64,000 nt of DNA from Suilimivivens sp964614185 (GTDB lineage Bacteria; Bacillota; Clostridia; Lachnospirales; Lachnospiraceae). Under the pieces are notes generated by a model that saw only the letters and a program-made list of their open reading frames with translations, was not told where the DNA came from and ran no database searches. Each line of letters begins with the position of its first letter. Position 1 is the first letter of the stretch. Made by a program: the position numbers and the translations under genes. Positions 26,074 through 35,200 of the stretch are shown piece after piece. Location of the stretch: positions 30,970 to 94,969 of the forward strand of contig CAZTKJ010000005.1 of NCBI GenBank assembly GCA_964614185.1. The letters are read 5' to 3'.

Positions 26074-26193
26074 ACCTATACTCCTTTGCTTTGCTTTTGA
26101 AAACAATATACACGATATTCGATAGTGCTTCCCGTCAATATCTGCTTTTTTCTGTCCGCTTTCTATATACATAAGGCAAAGCAGCTGATCAGG

Positions 26194-27291
26194 TCATGGC
26201 TTGCATTTATTACACGGAGTATATCCCTGACTGATGATCTCATCTCTGGATTTAGTGGTGTCTTCCCTGTTCTTACTTTTGATAGTATCTACACTGTCGC
26301 AATCCGGCTTATGAAATTTCATTGTGTTCTTATTTATCACATAAGTAATGCCCTCCGGCAATGGAGTAATCTCATCCGGTTCCTGCCTTGGTTCTCCCGC
26401 TTTCCATGTCTCCGATGGTGAAACGTTAAATACTATGTTCTTTCCGTCTGATGTTGCTATGATGCTGCCATTTTCATCTGTCCTGTAAGTTTCAACACCA
26501 TTGAACCTGAAAGTATTTAATGTATCTGCATGGGGATGTCCGTAAGAATTTCCTTCTTTGCAGCTGATAACTGCATATGCAGGATCAACCGCCTGAAAGA
26601 AGCTTTGAGATGTAGAGTATTTACTGCCATGATGCCCTGCTTTGTAAACATCAGCAGAAATATCTATTTTATTATTTAACATGTCGTTTTCAGCTGCTTC
26701 ACCTGCATCACCCGTAAAGAGAAAGCTGTTTTCTCCGTTCCTGATGATCAGGGCAATGGAAGAATCATTGGCATCCTCATATTCATGATTTGGCCCTAAT
26801 ATGGTTATAACGGCTGTCCCAAGTAAATATTGGGACCCTACTTCAGGCGTAGTATATTGCAGTCCTTTGTAATCCAATGCCTGCATCACCTTTTCATAGG
26901 TCTTACCATCCTCGTTGTAATTTGATACAAACACCTTATCTATTTCAAACTTAGTGATAATAACCGGGGCTCCGCCTATATGATCAAAATCAGGATGAGT
27001 AAGAACTAAATAATCTAATTTTTCAACACCCTGTTTTTGCAAATAATTTTGGATGGTTGTTCCCTTAGAATCATCACCTGCATCAATCAGCATGGAATGT
27101 CCGCCGCATTTTATAAGTGTGGAATCGCCTTGTCCGACATCAATAAAATGCACCTCCATGATATCCGTATGAAGCGGATCACCTGACAATTGCACAGAGT
27201 CCGCAGATGATCCTGCTGCTGAAATCGCCAATGCCAGTATGAAACTTACTATTTGCCTGATTTGAAATCTAAAGCTCATATTTTGTGCCAT
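26194..27291 (-). CDS. Secreted ComEC-like metallo-beta-lactamase-fold hydrolase with Zn-ribbon-like tail
   Basis: A 365-residue protein with a signal peptide (cut near ALAISAAGSSA). The central domain is a metallo-beta-lactamase fold of the ComEC C-terminal type: HFIDVGQGDSTLIK, LVLTHPDFDHIGG (HxDxDH), FTGDAGE and KAGHHGS. The tail has HKPDCDSV ... TPCNKCKP, a His/Cys cluster often attached to such secreted proteins and likely metal binding. It lacks the membrane channel of ComEC and may be an extracellular nuclease or phosphodiesterase; this is inference. It overlaps the upstream PNPOx-like gene by 23 bases; no good ribosome binding site is seen, suggesting translational coupling. Confidence 0.82.
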   Translation of the reverse strand: MAQNMSFRFQIRQIVSFILALAISAAGSSADSVQLSGDPLHTDIMEVHFIDVGQGDSTLIKCGGHSMLIDAGDDSKGTTIQNYLQKQGVEKLDYLVLTHPDFDHIGGAPVIITKFEIDKVFVSNYNEDGKTYEKVMQALDYKGLQYTTPEVGSQYLLGTAVITILGPNHEYEDANDSSIALIIRNGENSFLFTGDAGEAAENDMLNNKIDISADVYKAGHHGSKYSTSQSFFQAVDPAYAVISCKEGNSYGHPHADTLNTFRFNGVETYRTDENGSIIATSDGKNIVFNVSPSETWKAGEPRQEPDEITPLPEGITYVINKNTMKFHKPDCDSVDTIKSKNREDTTKSRDEIISQGYTPCNKCKP

Positions 27292-27685
27292 GTGAAAGTA
27301 ATAATCCGTCTGTTAATTCTACACATAAAATTATGGTATTTTCATCCTCAAAATTATTATGTCCGTTATCAATCCATTCAGCAAAAACATTTTTCAGTTT
27401 TTCAGCAATCTCATGATTTTCTTTTTTTCCAAAATAGCCCAAATTGATTCCTTTTCCATGTGCCGTAAACCACTCACCGGCTATTGCAACGGTTGGATTG
27501 TTTCCTATATGTTTCATTTTATTGGAAAGTGCGTATGTGATAATATAAAATGCGCCGTTTTCATAATAGGCATCTACATAGCGTACGTAAGGAACTTCAT
27601 TTTCTACCGTTGCCAATGCAATAACAGTGTCTTTTCCAAAACGTTCAATCATTATTTCTTCAGCTTCCTGATCTATTTTTTTCAT
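27269..27685 (-). CDS. Pyridoxamine 5'-phosphate oxidase-like (split-barrel) protein
   Basis: A 138-residue split beta-barrel protein of the PNPOx-like, flavin-binding group (DTVIALATVENEVPYVRYVDAYYENGAFYI...). Many such short clostridial proteins are of unknown redox function; it is too small and divergent to call PdxH. Start at 27685 after AAAGGAG. It overlaps the next gene by 23 bases, so the two form one transcript. Confidence 0.8.
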   Translation of the reverse strand: MKKIDQEAEEIMIERFGKDTVIALATVENEVPYVRYVDAYYENGAFYIITYALSNKMKHIGNNPTVAIAGEWFTAHGKGINLGYFGKKENHEIAEKLKNVFAEWIDNGHNNFEDENTIILCVELTDGLLLSHGTKYEL

Positions 27686-27732
27686 GAAATTATCTCCTTT
27701 ACAACTACCGGTTTGTTGATCGTGTTAATTTT

Positions 27733-29151
27733 TCATTTCGGATACCTTATAGGCATAGTACCAAAATCATACATATCAATTACCATTATTACCCAATCAA
27801 CATCTCCTACGGCCTCTAAATCCTGCCGTTCTCCGGAAGAGAGCCGGTAAACCTCAAATATATCTTTCTTATTGGTTTCTTTTTCTTCACTCTCACCATC
27901 ATGCTTATTATAATTGACATAAAAAAGAGTGTCTTCATCTAAAAAGCCGACCTTACAACACATCATTCCTCCGGAGTATATCTCTTTCGGTACTTCAAAT
28001 GTCACCACTTCTCCGGTATTTACATCCACCCGGTCCATCAGCCAGGCCACGCTTACTATGCCTTTCTCATCCCGCTCTATATAAAAAACATCTAAATAGA
28101 TTGTATCTTCTGCCTCCACCCACTTAAAATCATACACATCATCTGATGCCTTTTGATACAGAGTTTCTCCTTCTCCCTGGCGCAGCACCACTCCTGTGAT
28201 ATCTCCCCAGTCAGCTTCTTCCGTTCCCGTCAAAAATGCATAGCTTTGGTCATCAGGTCCATATTCCACTTTTACAGGACCGTCAAATCTAAAATCACGC
28301 TGTCCACACAAGCAGTCATCCTCATTGATTTCATGAGGAGCAAAATAAGCCGACTCTAACAGCTTCCTGTTTCCGTTCTCCAAATCATATTCATAGAGTC
28401 CCCCATCCGTGCAGATAATCATCCGTGAAGCATCTGCCGTCACATCGCATGTTCTATAATCTATGCCTATTGATGAGGAATAGTAATCTCCCATAAGCTC
28501 ACGGAGATCGCCCAGCAGAGAGGCTTCTTTAAAATCCTCATGCAAAAAATACAATACCCCATCTAACTCATAGATATAACCTCCATCTACAGGGTATGGG
28601 CGCTTCATTCGCCGTTCCAGGCGTTCCGTTCGCTTTAAATCCTCATCCCAGCTTTTAGCATCCTGCCTGAACACCTCCCGGAGTAAAAAATCGGGAGCCT
28701 CCGCCAGGAAAAAAATCTTCTGCTGCAGCTTTTCCCCCGGAAAGTAACAGTCGATGTCAAAAAGAAGGGTGTCTGAATCCACCCGGACACAATCATTAGC
28801 CCAAAAGAAATCCAGTATTCCCTCTTCACCGTTCAATTTCACTATTGGTTCTACAAAATCTATTTGTTGGGGAATTATAATCTCATTCTGCCCCTTCGAC
28901 TCTGGTAATTCCTGTATTGCTTCTGCCTCTATCCCATTCGGCTTCCCACTTTCGGGCTGTGCTTCCTCTGGTCCTTCCGGTTCTGTCTTCTCTTGTTCGG
29001 ACTGCTCATTTGATCCATCAGAGACTATGTTTTCTTCCACAACAGCATTTTCAATTACAGGTACATCCCTGCTGCTGACTATCAATTTTGCACATAGTCC
29101 TAAAATAAATATTCCTGTAATGGACAAAAAAATAATAACTTTTTTCTTCAT
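27733..29151 (-). CDS. Membrane-anchored protein of unknown function, acidic linker and propeller-like domain
   Basis: A 472-residue protein. It starts with an uncleaved anchor or signal (residues 3-22), then a 70-residue linker rich in Glu, Pro and Gln, then a beta-rich extracellular domain with repeated GGYIYELDGVLYFL, GGLYEYDLENG and similar blades that suggest a beta-propeller. I do not recognise the family. Start at 29151 with GGGAGATAAGG upstream. It may be co-directional with the PNPOx gene (47-base gap). Confidence 0.6.
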   Translation of the reverse strand: MKKKVIIFLSITGIFILGLCAKLIVSSRDVPVIENAVVEENIVSDGSNEQSEQEKTEPEGPEEAQPESGKPNGIEAEAIQELPESKGQNEIIIPQQIDFVEPIVKLNGEEGILDFFWANDCVRVDSDTLLFDIDCYFPGEKLQQKIFFLAEAPDFLLREVFRQDAKSWDEDLKRTERLERRMKRPYPVDGGYIYELDGVLYFLHEDFKEASLLGDLRELMGDYYSSSIGIDYRTCDVTADASRMIICTDGGLYEYDLENGNRKLLESAYFAPHEINEDDCLCGQRDFRFDGPVKVEYGPDDQSYAFLTGTEEADWGDITGVVLRQGEGETLYQKASDDVYDFKWVEAEDTIYLDVFYIERDEKGIVSVAWLMDRVDVNTGEVVTFEVPKEIYSGGMMCCKVGFLDEDTLFYVNYNKHDGESEEKETNKKDIFEVYRLSSGERQDLEAVGDVDWVIMVIDMYDFGTMPIRYPK

Positions 29152-29364
29152 TCATCCTTATCTCCCTTATAAAAATCCCAAATATATGCTTGATTAAATT
29201 TTTCACTTAGTTCTTATTCCATTATTTTTGCATCATAAGATTTATTATACAGAGCAATTTTATTACTAAATTGCAGTTGTGAAATCACATAATAAAGTAT
29301 AACACATTATGAATAGACTGTGTGAACTGATTGAAACTAAAATAAATTTCTGATTTTCATGGCT

Positions 29365-29378
29365 AAGATATATATCTT
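29365..29378. promoter_or_regulatory. Palindromic operator of the vapBC-like pair
   Basis: A perfect 14-bp palindrome (AAGATATATATCTT) lies directly before a TATACT -10-like box and about 40 bases before the antitoxin start. Autoregulation by the AbrB-type antitoxin at such sites is the rule for this family. Confidence 0.6.
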
Positions 29379-29415
29379 GGTGTATACTATTATTAGGAGA
29401 AAGGAGTTGAGCATT

Positions 29416-29646
29416 ATGATGACAGCAAAAGTTTTTGAAAATGGCAGAAGTCAGGCAGTTAGGTTGCCAAAAGAATATAGGTTTAATACCGACGAAGTTG
29501 CAGTGAATAAAATTGGTGATATAGTTATGCTTACACCCAAAACCAATAAGTGGAATTCATTTATGCAGGCTATAGATATGTTTTCTGAGGATTTTATGGA
29601 TGGTGGCAGAACTGATGAAATGAGGCAGGAGCGGGAAGATTTATGA
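29416..29646 (+). CDS. vapB: VapB-type antitoxin (AbrB/SpoVT fold)
   Basis: A 76-residue antitoxin. The N-terminal swapped-hairpin DNA-binding domain is TAKVFENGRSQAVRLPKEYRF, and the C-terminal acidic tail would wrap the toxin. The frame is open from 29359, but the real start is one of two tandem ATGs at 29416/29419 behind AAAGGAG. It overlaps the toxin gene by four bases (ATGA). Confidence 0.9.
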   Translation: MMTAKVFENGRSQAVRLPKEYRFNTDEVAVNKIGDIVMLTPKTNKWNSFMQAIDMFSEDFMDGGRTDEMRQEREDL

Positions 29647-30044
29647 GATACATGTTAGATACAAATATTTGTATATATGCTATAAAACACAAACCAAAAC
29701 AAGTATTTCTTAAATTACAGGAACATGATCCGTTGGAGATATGTATTTCTTCAGTAACATATGCTGAATTAGTTCATGGTGTTGAGAAGAGTCAAGCAAT
29801 AGAAAAAAATAGAGTGGCATTAGCATTACTTTTAGCTAATATTGAAATTATGGATTTTGATTCTTCTGCTGCTGAAAGTTATGGAAAAATACGAGCAGAT
29901 TTGGAAAAAGCGGGAAAACCAATCGGACCATTAGATATGATGATTGCCGGACATGCAAAGTCATTAGGATACACAGTTGTCACTAATAATACTAAAGAAT
30001 ATATACGGGTTAATGGGTTGAAACTTGAGAATTGGGCAGAGTGA
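29643..30044 (+). CDS. vapC: VapC-type PIN-domain toxin ribonuclease
   Basis: A 133-residue PIN-domain RNase. The acidic residues are Asp in YMLDTNICIYAI, Glu in TYAELVHGVEKS, and Asp residues in GPLDMMIAGHAKSLG. It is coupled to the antitoxin by an ATGA overlap. VapC toxins cleave tRNA or rRNA; the target here cannot be read. Confidence 0.92.
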   Translation: MRYMLDTNICIYAIKHKPKQVFLKLQEHDPLEICISSVTYAELVHGVEKSQAIEKNRVALALLLANIEIMDFDSSAAESYGKIRADLEKAGKPIGPLDMMIAGHAKSLGYTVVTNNTKEYIRVNGLKLENWAE

Positions 30045-30075
30045 TAGATTCCAATTGGATAATTCTATATTTCGT

Positions 30076-30864
30076 TCACTCACTCTTTTCTATTATGTTC
30101 TCTACAGCAAAAATGATTGCCGCAAAGGTTTGCAGGACAAGGTCCGGATCTGTAAATAGATTCTGAAATAAACAATTGAGATTTTCTTCAAAATTGATCG
30201 GAAGAATTTCCGCCTGTTCTTTTGCGTACTGAACCATTCGTTTTTCTCCCGGATGAGTCAGTTTATTTAACGCAAAAATAATGTCAAAATACGATTCCAG
30301 AAAAGCGGCGGTTCTATGATTAACACTCACCCAATCTTTACGGATAATAGCTTTTTTAATCTGCAAATCATATGAGGGAAGATTCCCTCTCAATAACCGC
30401 AGGTTCTGCTGAATAATATTGTCTTTTAATTCGTCCGGATATGGAACATTATATTGGTTTTGCATGGTTGTCATTTTTCCGCTTTTATCATAAAGGATCC
30501 GGCTATGTAAAAGATTGTGCCACATACAGGTAGTATAGCCATTATGTGCAATATGCTGTTCAACAACAGAGTGGATTTCCTGTGAAAAATCTTCAATATT
30601 TCTATATAAAATATCAATATCAACTCCGTCTTTCAGTGTACAGTCATCCTCAAGTTCCCAAAAAGAATTTCCAATCTCCATATACTGACAATGTTTTTCT
30701 AAAATCCGCTTTCTGATATCCGCTTCAGGAACTTTCGTACAATAAATATATAAATCATAGTCGGACTTTTCATCATAATGTGTACCGGCCCTTGAACCGC
30801 CTAAAGCAATTGCTTCTACCTCCGAAAGTAATGCAAATTCATTCCATAATGATTCAAAAAGCAT
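30076..30864 (-). CDS. Nucleotidyltransferase-domain protein (DUF4037-like)
   Basis: A 262-residue protein with an N-terminal Pol-beta-type nucleotidyltransferase site, ALGGSRAGTHYDEKSDYDLYIY (GS...DxD), a third acidic residue in GVDIDILY, and a helical C-terminal domain like DUF4037. Relatives include aminoglycoside-type nucleotidyltransferases, but nothing here proves resistance. Start at 30864 after GAGGAG. It stands in a group of single-gene accessory functions. Confidence 0.75.
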   Translation of the reverse strand: MLFESLWNEFALLSEVEAIALGGSRAGTHYDEKSDYDLYIYCTKVPEADIRKRILEKHCQYMEIGNSFWELEDDCTLKDGVDIDILYRNIEDFSQEIHSVVEQHIAHNGYTTCMWHNLLHSRILYDKSGKMTTMQNQYNVPYPDELKDNIIQQNLRLLRGNLPSYDLQIKKAIIRKDWVSVNHRTAAFLESYFDIIFALNKLTHPGEKRMVQYAKEQAEILPINFEENLNCLFQNLFTDPDLVLQTFAAIIFAVENIIEKSE

Positions 30865-30903
30865 ATATTCTCTCCTCTGTGATGTTCACGTAAGCTTAAA
30901 CAA

Positions 30904-31413
30904 TTAACGAATAACTGCATATCGATAATGAAGCATATCCACACCCCGGTAGTGTTTTGTCCAACAATCCATTACAATCATACCGTTTCTAATGGCTACA
31001 TTCTGAGATGCTGTATTCGTATCTCTGATAATAGAACAGACTTCCTCAGCATCCAGCGTTTCAAAAGCATATTGTTTACATGCTTTGGCTGCTTCCACAG
31101 CATAGCCTTTATGCCAATATACCCGTTGAAAAAGATAACCAATTTCAAGCACTTCCTCATCTTTCCATGGTTGCATTGAAAGTCCACATTGCCCAATCAT
31201 TTCATCTGTTTCCTTTAGGATTACCGCCCATAAGCCAAACCCCCATTTCCGGTAACGGGAAATTTGTTTGTCAAGCCACTCTTGTACTTCCATATTACTA
31301 AAAGCACCTTCATAGGCATACATTGTTTCTTTATCCTGCATTATTTTACATAAAGATTGAAAATCATCCTGATTCATCTCACGCAAATATAATCTTTCTG
31401 TTTCAAGTATCAT
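30904..31413 (-). CDS. GNAT family N-acetyltransferase (RimJ/RimL type)
   Basis: A 169-residue acetyltransferase: ILETERLYLREMNQDD at the N-terminus, the acetyl-CoA loop region YLFQRVYWHKGYAVEAAKA, and SIIRDTNTASQNVAIRNGM. It uses acetyl-CoA to modify an amine, either a protein N-terminus or a small molecule. It lies 39 bases before the nucleotidyltransferase start on the same strand. Confidence 0.88.
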   Translation of the reverse strand: MILETERLYLREMNQDDFQSLCKIMQDKETMYAYEGAFSNMEVQEWLDKQISRYRKWGFGLWAVILKETDEMIGQCGLSMQPWKDEEVLEIGYLFQRVYWHKGYAVEAAKACKQYAFETLDAEEVCSIIRDTNTASQNVAIRNGMIVMDCWTKHYRGVDMLHYRYAVIR

Positions 31414-31510
31414 ATTATTGCCTCATCAAATCGTAATTTATTAAAAACTACCTTCGCTCTTTTATAGGCAGCGTGCAGGTAGTTCTATTCTTGTGCTATG
31501 AAATATGAAT

Positions 31511-31936
31511 TTACATATTGTCCTGCGAAACCAACTTTAATAACTGCTCCGGAAGAATAGCCTGAACTTTTGATTTCTCATAATCCTTAATATTTCTTGT
31601 TACAATATAATCTATATGATTATGCGATGCACAACAGGATATTACAGAGTCTTCATAGTCGCTCATCTCTGTTAATAGAGCCTCTCTGCTATCACCAGCA
31701 GTAACATCCAGAACGTGAAATAACTCGAATAACTTTGACATAACGCTCTTTGCCTGTTCTGTACTATGAAGATGTTTTCTCACAAGATAATAAATATCCG
31801 TTGCAGAACTTGCAGGGATATACATATCTTCTATCCGATTAGCCGTCAGCATGAAAATCTGTTCTGCATCTTCTCTAAAAGGTTCCTGGCTAGTCAGTGC
31901 ATCTATTATAACGTTAGTATCTACAAGGACTTTCAT
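31511..31936 (-). CDS. PIN-domain toxin
   Basis: A 141-residue PIN-domain RNase paired with a Phd-type antitoxin. MKVLVDTNVIIDALTSQEPF gives the first acidic site, YEDSVISCCASHNHIDYIVTRN the later one. The gene starts on the last base of the antitoxin stop (TAATG), so translation is coupled. It is a second, unrelated type II module beside the VapBC-like pair. Confidence 0.87.
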   Translation of the reverse strand: MKVLVDTNVIIDALTSQEPFREDAEQIFMLTANRIEDMYIPASSATDIYYLVRKHLHSTEQAKSVMSKLFELFHVLDVTAGDSREALLTEMSDYEDSVISCCASHNHIDYIVTRNIKDYEKSKVQAILPEQLLKLVSQDNM

Positions 31937-32151
31937 TATTTAGCAGCCAACCTTTCCTCTTTTGAAACATCTATATCTGCATCCTGTGGCAGGATGCCAA
32001 ATAATGATTGTGCAGTACTCACCCTATCCTGATTTGGATTGGTCAATTTTGCAATTATTTTTCCATTCTTTGTAATATAAATATCTTCCTGCGCAGAGAG
32101 AAGTAAATATTTTCCCAGATTCTGTTTTAACTCTGTTGCTGTAATTGACAT
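31936..32151 (-). CDS. Phd/YefM-type antitoxin
   Basis: A 71-residue antitoxin: MSITATELKQNLGKYLLLSAQEDIYITKNGK is the Phd/YefM DNA-binding half, the rest is the toxin-binding tail. The frame is open to 32253, but the family start is the ATG at 32151, behind AAAGGGGC and the promoter at 32176-32204, which would be inside the longer frame. Confidence 0.88.
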   Translation of the reverse strand: MSITATELKQNLGKYLLLSAQEDIYITKNGKIIAKLTNPNQDRVSTAQSLFGILPQDADIDVSKEERLAAK

Positions 32152-32175
32152 ATAAATCGCCCCTTTCGTACTTTT

Positions 32176-32204
32176 ATTATATATTATTCGTACAATTGCG
32201 TAAA
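32176..32204 (-). promoter_or_regulatory. Promoter of the Phd/PIN module
   Basis: Minus-strand TTTACG (32204-32199) and TATAAT (32181-32176), 17-base spacer. Two copies of GTACGA (one in the spacer, one after the -10) could be antitoxin-binding half-sites. Confidence 0.7.
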
Positions 32205-32361
32205 GTATTCGCACGGTATTAATCGATAAAATTGAGCCTGTATCTAAACACATATTTATTTACTGACAGCTATCCAAGACGCACTACTGCTGGCTGGACA
32301 AACCTTGACAGACTTTACACCCCTTAAGTTAATACTCTTTACCGGGCGCACAACCGGAATT

Positions 32362-32691
32362 TTACTTTGCATAAGATTCTTTGCTTACTGGTTGCAGTTC
32401 CGTTTCCCAAGCTTCAAATGCCGGTTCAACTATATAATTACCATCGAAATAATTTCTGATATACTGAGCTGCTCTGTTCTCACAGTATTTATAATTCAGA
32501 ACATTACCTTCCTCGTCAACTTCCAGATTATTCATAAAAATTGCAAAAGCCTGTTCTGCGAAACTACTTTCTTCTTTTAAAATCTCTCCGGTATAATCTA
32601 TATCCTTTAGTAATGGATACCCGAGAGTTCCTTTTGCAAACCATAACGAAAACTGTCTCACGGCTCCACACACATATTTGCTTACTTTCAT
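32362..32691 (-). CDS. Conserved small protein of unknown function
   Basis: A 109-residue soluble, acidic protein (MKVSKYVCGAVRQFSLWFAKG ... EPAFEAWETELQP). I have seen similar short proteins in firmicute accessory regions but cannot name a function with certainty. The start at 32691 has GGAGGAAATTGAC upstream; the frame extends to 32745 without a better site. No membrane segment. Confidence 0.6.
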   Translation of the reverse strand: MKVSKYVCGAVRQFSLWFAKGTLGYPLLKDIDYTGEILKEESSFAEQAFAIFMNNLEVDEEGNVLNYKYCENRAAQYIRNYFDGNYIVEPAFEAWETELQPVSKESYAK

Positions 32692-32787
32692 GTCAATTTC
32701 CTCCAGCAACTTCAATTTTGTTAATATATTGTATCGTATATTCATAAACTCTCATATGTTTTTAAGAACAATAAAAATTTTGACTTA

Positions 32788-33228
32788 TCAATCAAGATGT
32801 AACGTATAATATGATGCATCAAATATTTCGCTTCCATCATATCTTGAATACTGTCCATAATGTTTGAATTGAAATCCACATTTTTTTAGTACATTTCCAG
32901 ATGCTTTGTTTGCATTTGCATGACGAGCACAAAAGTCGCGTGCGCCAATGTTTTCGTAAGCCCATTGAATTAACGCTTTAGAAGCTTCAGTTGCATATCC
33001 CATTCCCCAATAATGTCTGTTCAAATTATATCCCAATTCATATGAACCATATTTCTCTTTGTATACTATGGACCCTGCACCTATTACTTTTCCAGAATCC
33101 TTTAGGCAAAAGCAGAATTCATTTTTATTTCCCAAAGAGCTTATCCACTCCTCAGCTTGATGAACATTTTCATGTAAAGGGTAAGGCATATATCTGTTCA
33201 CAATTCTCCATAAATTTATTTTGTCCAA
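32788..33228 (-). pseudogene. GNAT acetyltransferase lacking its N-terminus
   Basis: The reading frame carries the middle and end of a RimJ/RimL-type GNAT (NRYMPYPLHENVHQAEEWI, YNLNRHYWGMGYATEASKA, NANKASGNVLKKCGFQ) but lacks the first strand and helix (the ...TERLxLR... block). Its only start would be TTG at 33228, lying inside the last codons of the preceding GNAT gene and without a ribosome binding site. It is best read as a remnant whose head was lost when the two acetyltransferase genes were joined, though translation by coupling is possible. Confidence 0.6.
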
Positions 33229-33770
33229 TACCCATCATAAGCATATCCTGTCTTACCTATCAACAAATGTTCAGACTTGGTAAATCCTGCTTTTTGAAGG
33301 GCTTCTATTCTTTCTACTGCATATATCGGTGCTTTCGTAAGTATTCCGTCACACCCCAAAAGCTCCGAAATGTGCGGTACTATAAGCGCAATAATATCGT
33401 ATAACATACTCACTTTTTCGTAGTCACTTCTTACATCTACTCTTAAAATTCCCATATTGTTAAATTCATCATCAGAAGCTCTTAAACACAGTTCAATCGT
33501 TCCGATCACACTTGGTACAGATTTATCAACAATGGAAAGTCTGGCAAACCAGCCATTTTCATACGACAGCTTCCAAAAATCAAGAGCCTCCTGCATTCTT
33601 TTCTTCGTTGTATAGTAAAAAATATCTCCGTCACAATTATCGCTATTAAAAAATGGCAAAGCATTTTTGTCGCTATAGACCCGTAACAGATCATCGCAAT
33701 CTTTATTTTCAACGGATCTTAATTTAAATCTTTCATTTTCCAATACAGGGATCGTTTCATAAATATTCAT
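33216..33770 (-). CDS. GNAT family acetyltransferase
   Basis: A 184-residue GNAT-like protein: ETIPVLENERFKLRSVENKD at the N-terminus, VIGTIELCLR in the core, and a less typical acetyl-CoA loop around RVDVRSDYEKVSMLYDII. The ATG at 33770 has CGGAGG seven bases upstream; the longer frame begins with TTG. Its 3' end overlaps the truncated GNAT frame by 13 bases. Substrate unknown. Confidence 0.75.
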   Translation of the reverse strand: MNIYETIPVLENERFKLRSVENKDCDDLLRVYSDKNALPFFNSDNCDGDIFYYTTKKRMQEALDFWKLSYENGWFARLSIVDKSVPSVIGTIELCLRASDDEFNNMGILRVDVRSDYEKVSMLYDIIALIVPHISELLGCDGILTKAPIYAVERIEALQKAGFTKSEHLLIGKTGYAYDGYWTK

Positions 33771-33806
33771 ATTATACCTCCGCAATTTTCCGGCAAAAAT
33801 TGAAAG

Positions 33807-34271
33807 TTAATCTCTTTCCAGTTTCTTCTCCATAATTTCATAAATCAACTTAACATCATTTTCTAATTCGTAAATTCCATGCCCTACCGTTTTATATCCC
33901 CTATGTTCATATAAACAAACTGCCGCAAGCGAAGCATCTAAAAAAACTGTATCATATTTTTTTGAAATTTCCGCTTCCAAGCAATCCATAATCTTCGAAC
34001 CACAACCATGTTTCTGATAGTCAGGCAACACATATACCCCTGTGATATGATTACTGTCATAACATCCTGTTCCGATCACAACATCTCTATCTACCAATAC
34101 TCCCATATTTCCAGAAGCTATCCCCTCTAAAACATGTTCCCTGCTATGGTGGTTGCAAAAGAAATCTACTACCTCCTGAGGGTAATATTTGGGATATTCC
34201 GTTCTTATGGTTGTATGTAAAATATTGTGTATCGCATCTGCCATATCTGCTGTCGCTGTTATATACTCCAT
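33807..34271 (-). CDS. GNAT family N-acetyltransferase
   Basis: A 154-residue acetyltransferase with a normal core: GTGCYDSNHITGVYVLPDYQKHGCGSKIMDCLE holds the acetyl-CoA loop (QKHGCG), and VFLDASLAAVCLYEHRGYKTVG is the C-terminal part. I start at ATG 34271, which has GGAAAGGG upstream; the frame could begin at TTG 34286 but this overlaps that site. Confidence 0.88.
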   Translation of the reverse strand: MEYITATADMADAIHNILHTTIRTEYPKYYPQEVVDFFCNHHSREHVLEGIASGNMGVLVDRDVVIGTGCYDSNHITGVYVLPDYQKHGCGSKIMDCLEAEISKKYDTVFLDASLAAVCLYEHRGYKTVGHGIYELENDVKLIYEIMEKKLERD

Positions 34272-34301
34272 GTCTTCCCTTTCCAACTCTCACTTATATA
34301 A

Positions 34302-34982
34302 TTAATTCTCTAACAAATTATTCAGTTCGTTTATTCCATTCTGATACGACGAATTTACCTCTTGATACAGACTGTTATAAAACTCAATCGCACTATGTCT
34401 CCGTTCTTTAGCAATTGCTGTGGCTTTATTCGTATAAAAATTGGAATACAATTTTTCTAATTTATACTTATATTCCTGGAAAAACGATGGCGTAATATCA
34501 TTTTCCCCATTCGAAACGGATCCATTTGGCAATACGGTATACAATGGTTCAGAAACAATACCTTTATAAAGTAATGTTCTTGCAATTCCCATTGCTCCTG
34601 CTGCATCCAATTTGTCTGCATCAAATAAAATTTTTGCTTCTAAACTTTGCGGCAGGTTATTTTTTCTATATCTGTGTGTCTCAATACACTGTTTTACTTG
34701 TTCTGCATAGTCCTTTTCAAATCCATGATTCAAAAGAAATTGATAAGCTTTTTCACTTCCTACGATTGCGTGGCATAAAGCAGGATTTTCAAATTGTTCT
34801 TTTCTCCCGATATCATGTAATAGACATGCTGCGATCAAGACATCATAATTCACATTATTTTCTGTTTTCGCAATTTCTAATGCATTATACAACACACGAT
34901 ATATATGCTCTTTATCATGGGCTGTATCTTTCATACAACAAAGCATAAAATTTTCGAGTAAACAATATGTTTCTTTATTCAT
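34302..34982 (-). CDS. HD-domain phosphohydrolase
   Basis: A 226-residue helical protein with the HD metal site: His in KDTAHDKEHIYRVLYNA, HD in AACLLHDIGRKEQ, and a later Asp in ILFDADKLDAAGAMG. Relatives hydrolyse nucleotides or phosphoesters. It lies 30 bases upstream of the GNAT gene in the same direction. Substrate not known. Confidence 0.88.
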   Translation of the reverse strand: MNKETYCLLENFMLCCMKDTAHDKEHIYRVLYNALEIAKTENNVNYDVLIAACLLHDIGRKEQFENPALCHAIVGSEKAYQFLLNHGFEKDYAEQVKQCIETHRYRKNNLPQSLEAKILFDADKLDAAGAMGIARTLLYKGIVSEPLYTVLPNGSVSNGENDITPSFFQEYKYKLEKLYSNFYTNKATAIAKERRHSAIEFYNSLYQEVNSSYQNGINELNNLLEN

Positions 34983-35138
34983 CAGTTATTTTCTCCCAAC
35001 TAAGTGTAAAATCATTATACCATATATTGTGGCAAAAAACATATCATACGTATCCGGCATTTCAAAAGCACATTGCTTACACACTGAATATTATCCCGCT
35101 TGGGGCGGTGTATGGTTTACAGTTGCTTTTTATAACCA

Positions 35139-35171
35139 AAGGGGCAGCAGCATTTTAGGCTGTTGCCCCTT
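35139..35171. terminator. Probable terminator hairpin
   Basis: A stem AAGGGGCAGCAGC/GCTGTTGCCCCTT, nearly perfect, sits between the alpha/beta hydrolase stop and the HD gene. The following T-run is weak on both strands, so strength is uncertain. Confidence 0.5.
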
Positions 35172-35200
35172 GATTATCTTGGATATAACTATTCTCAATT

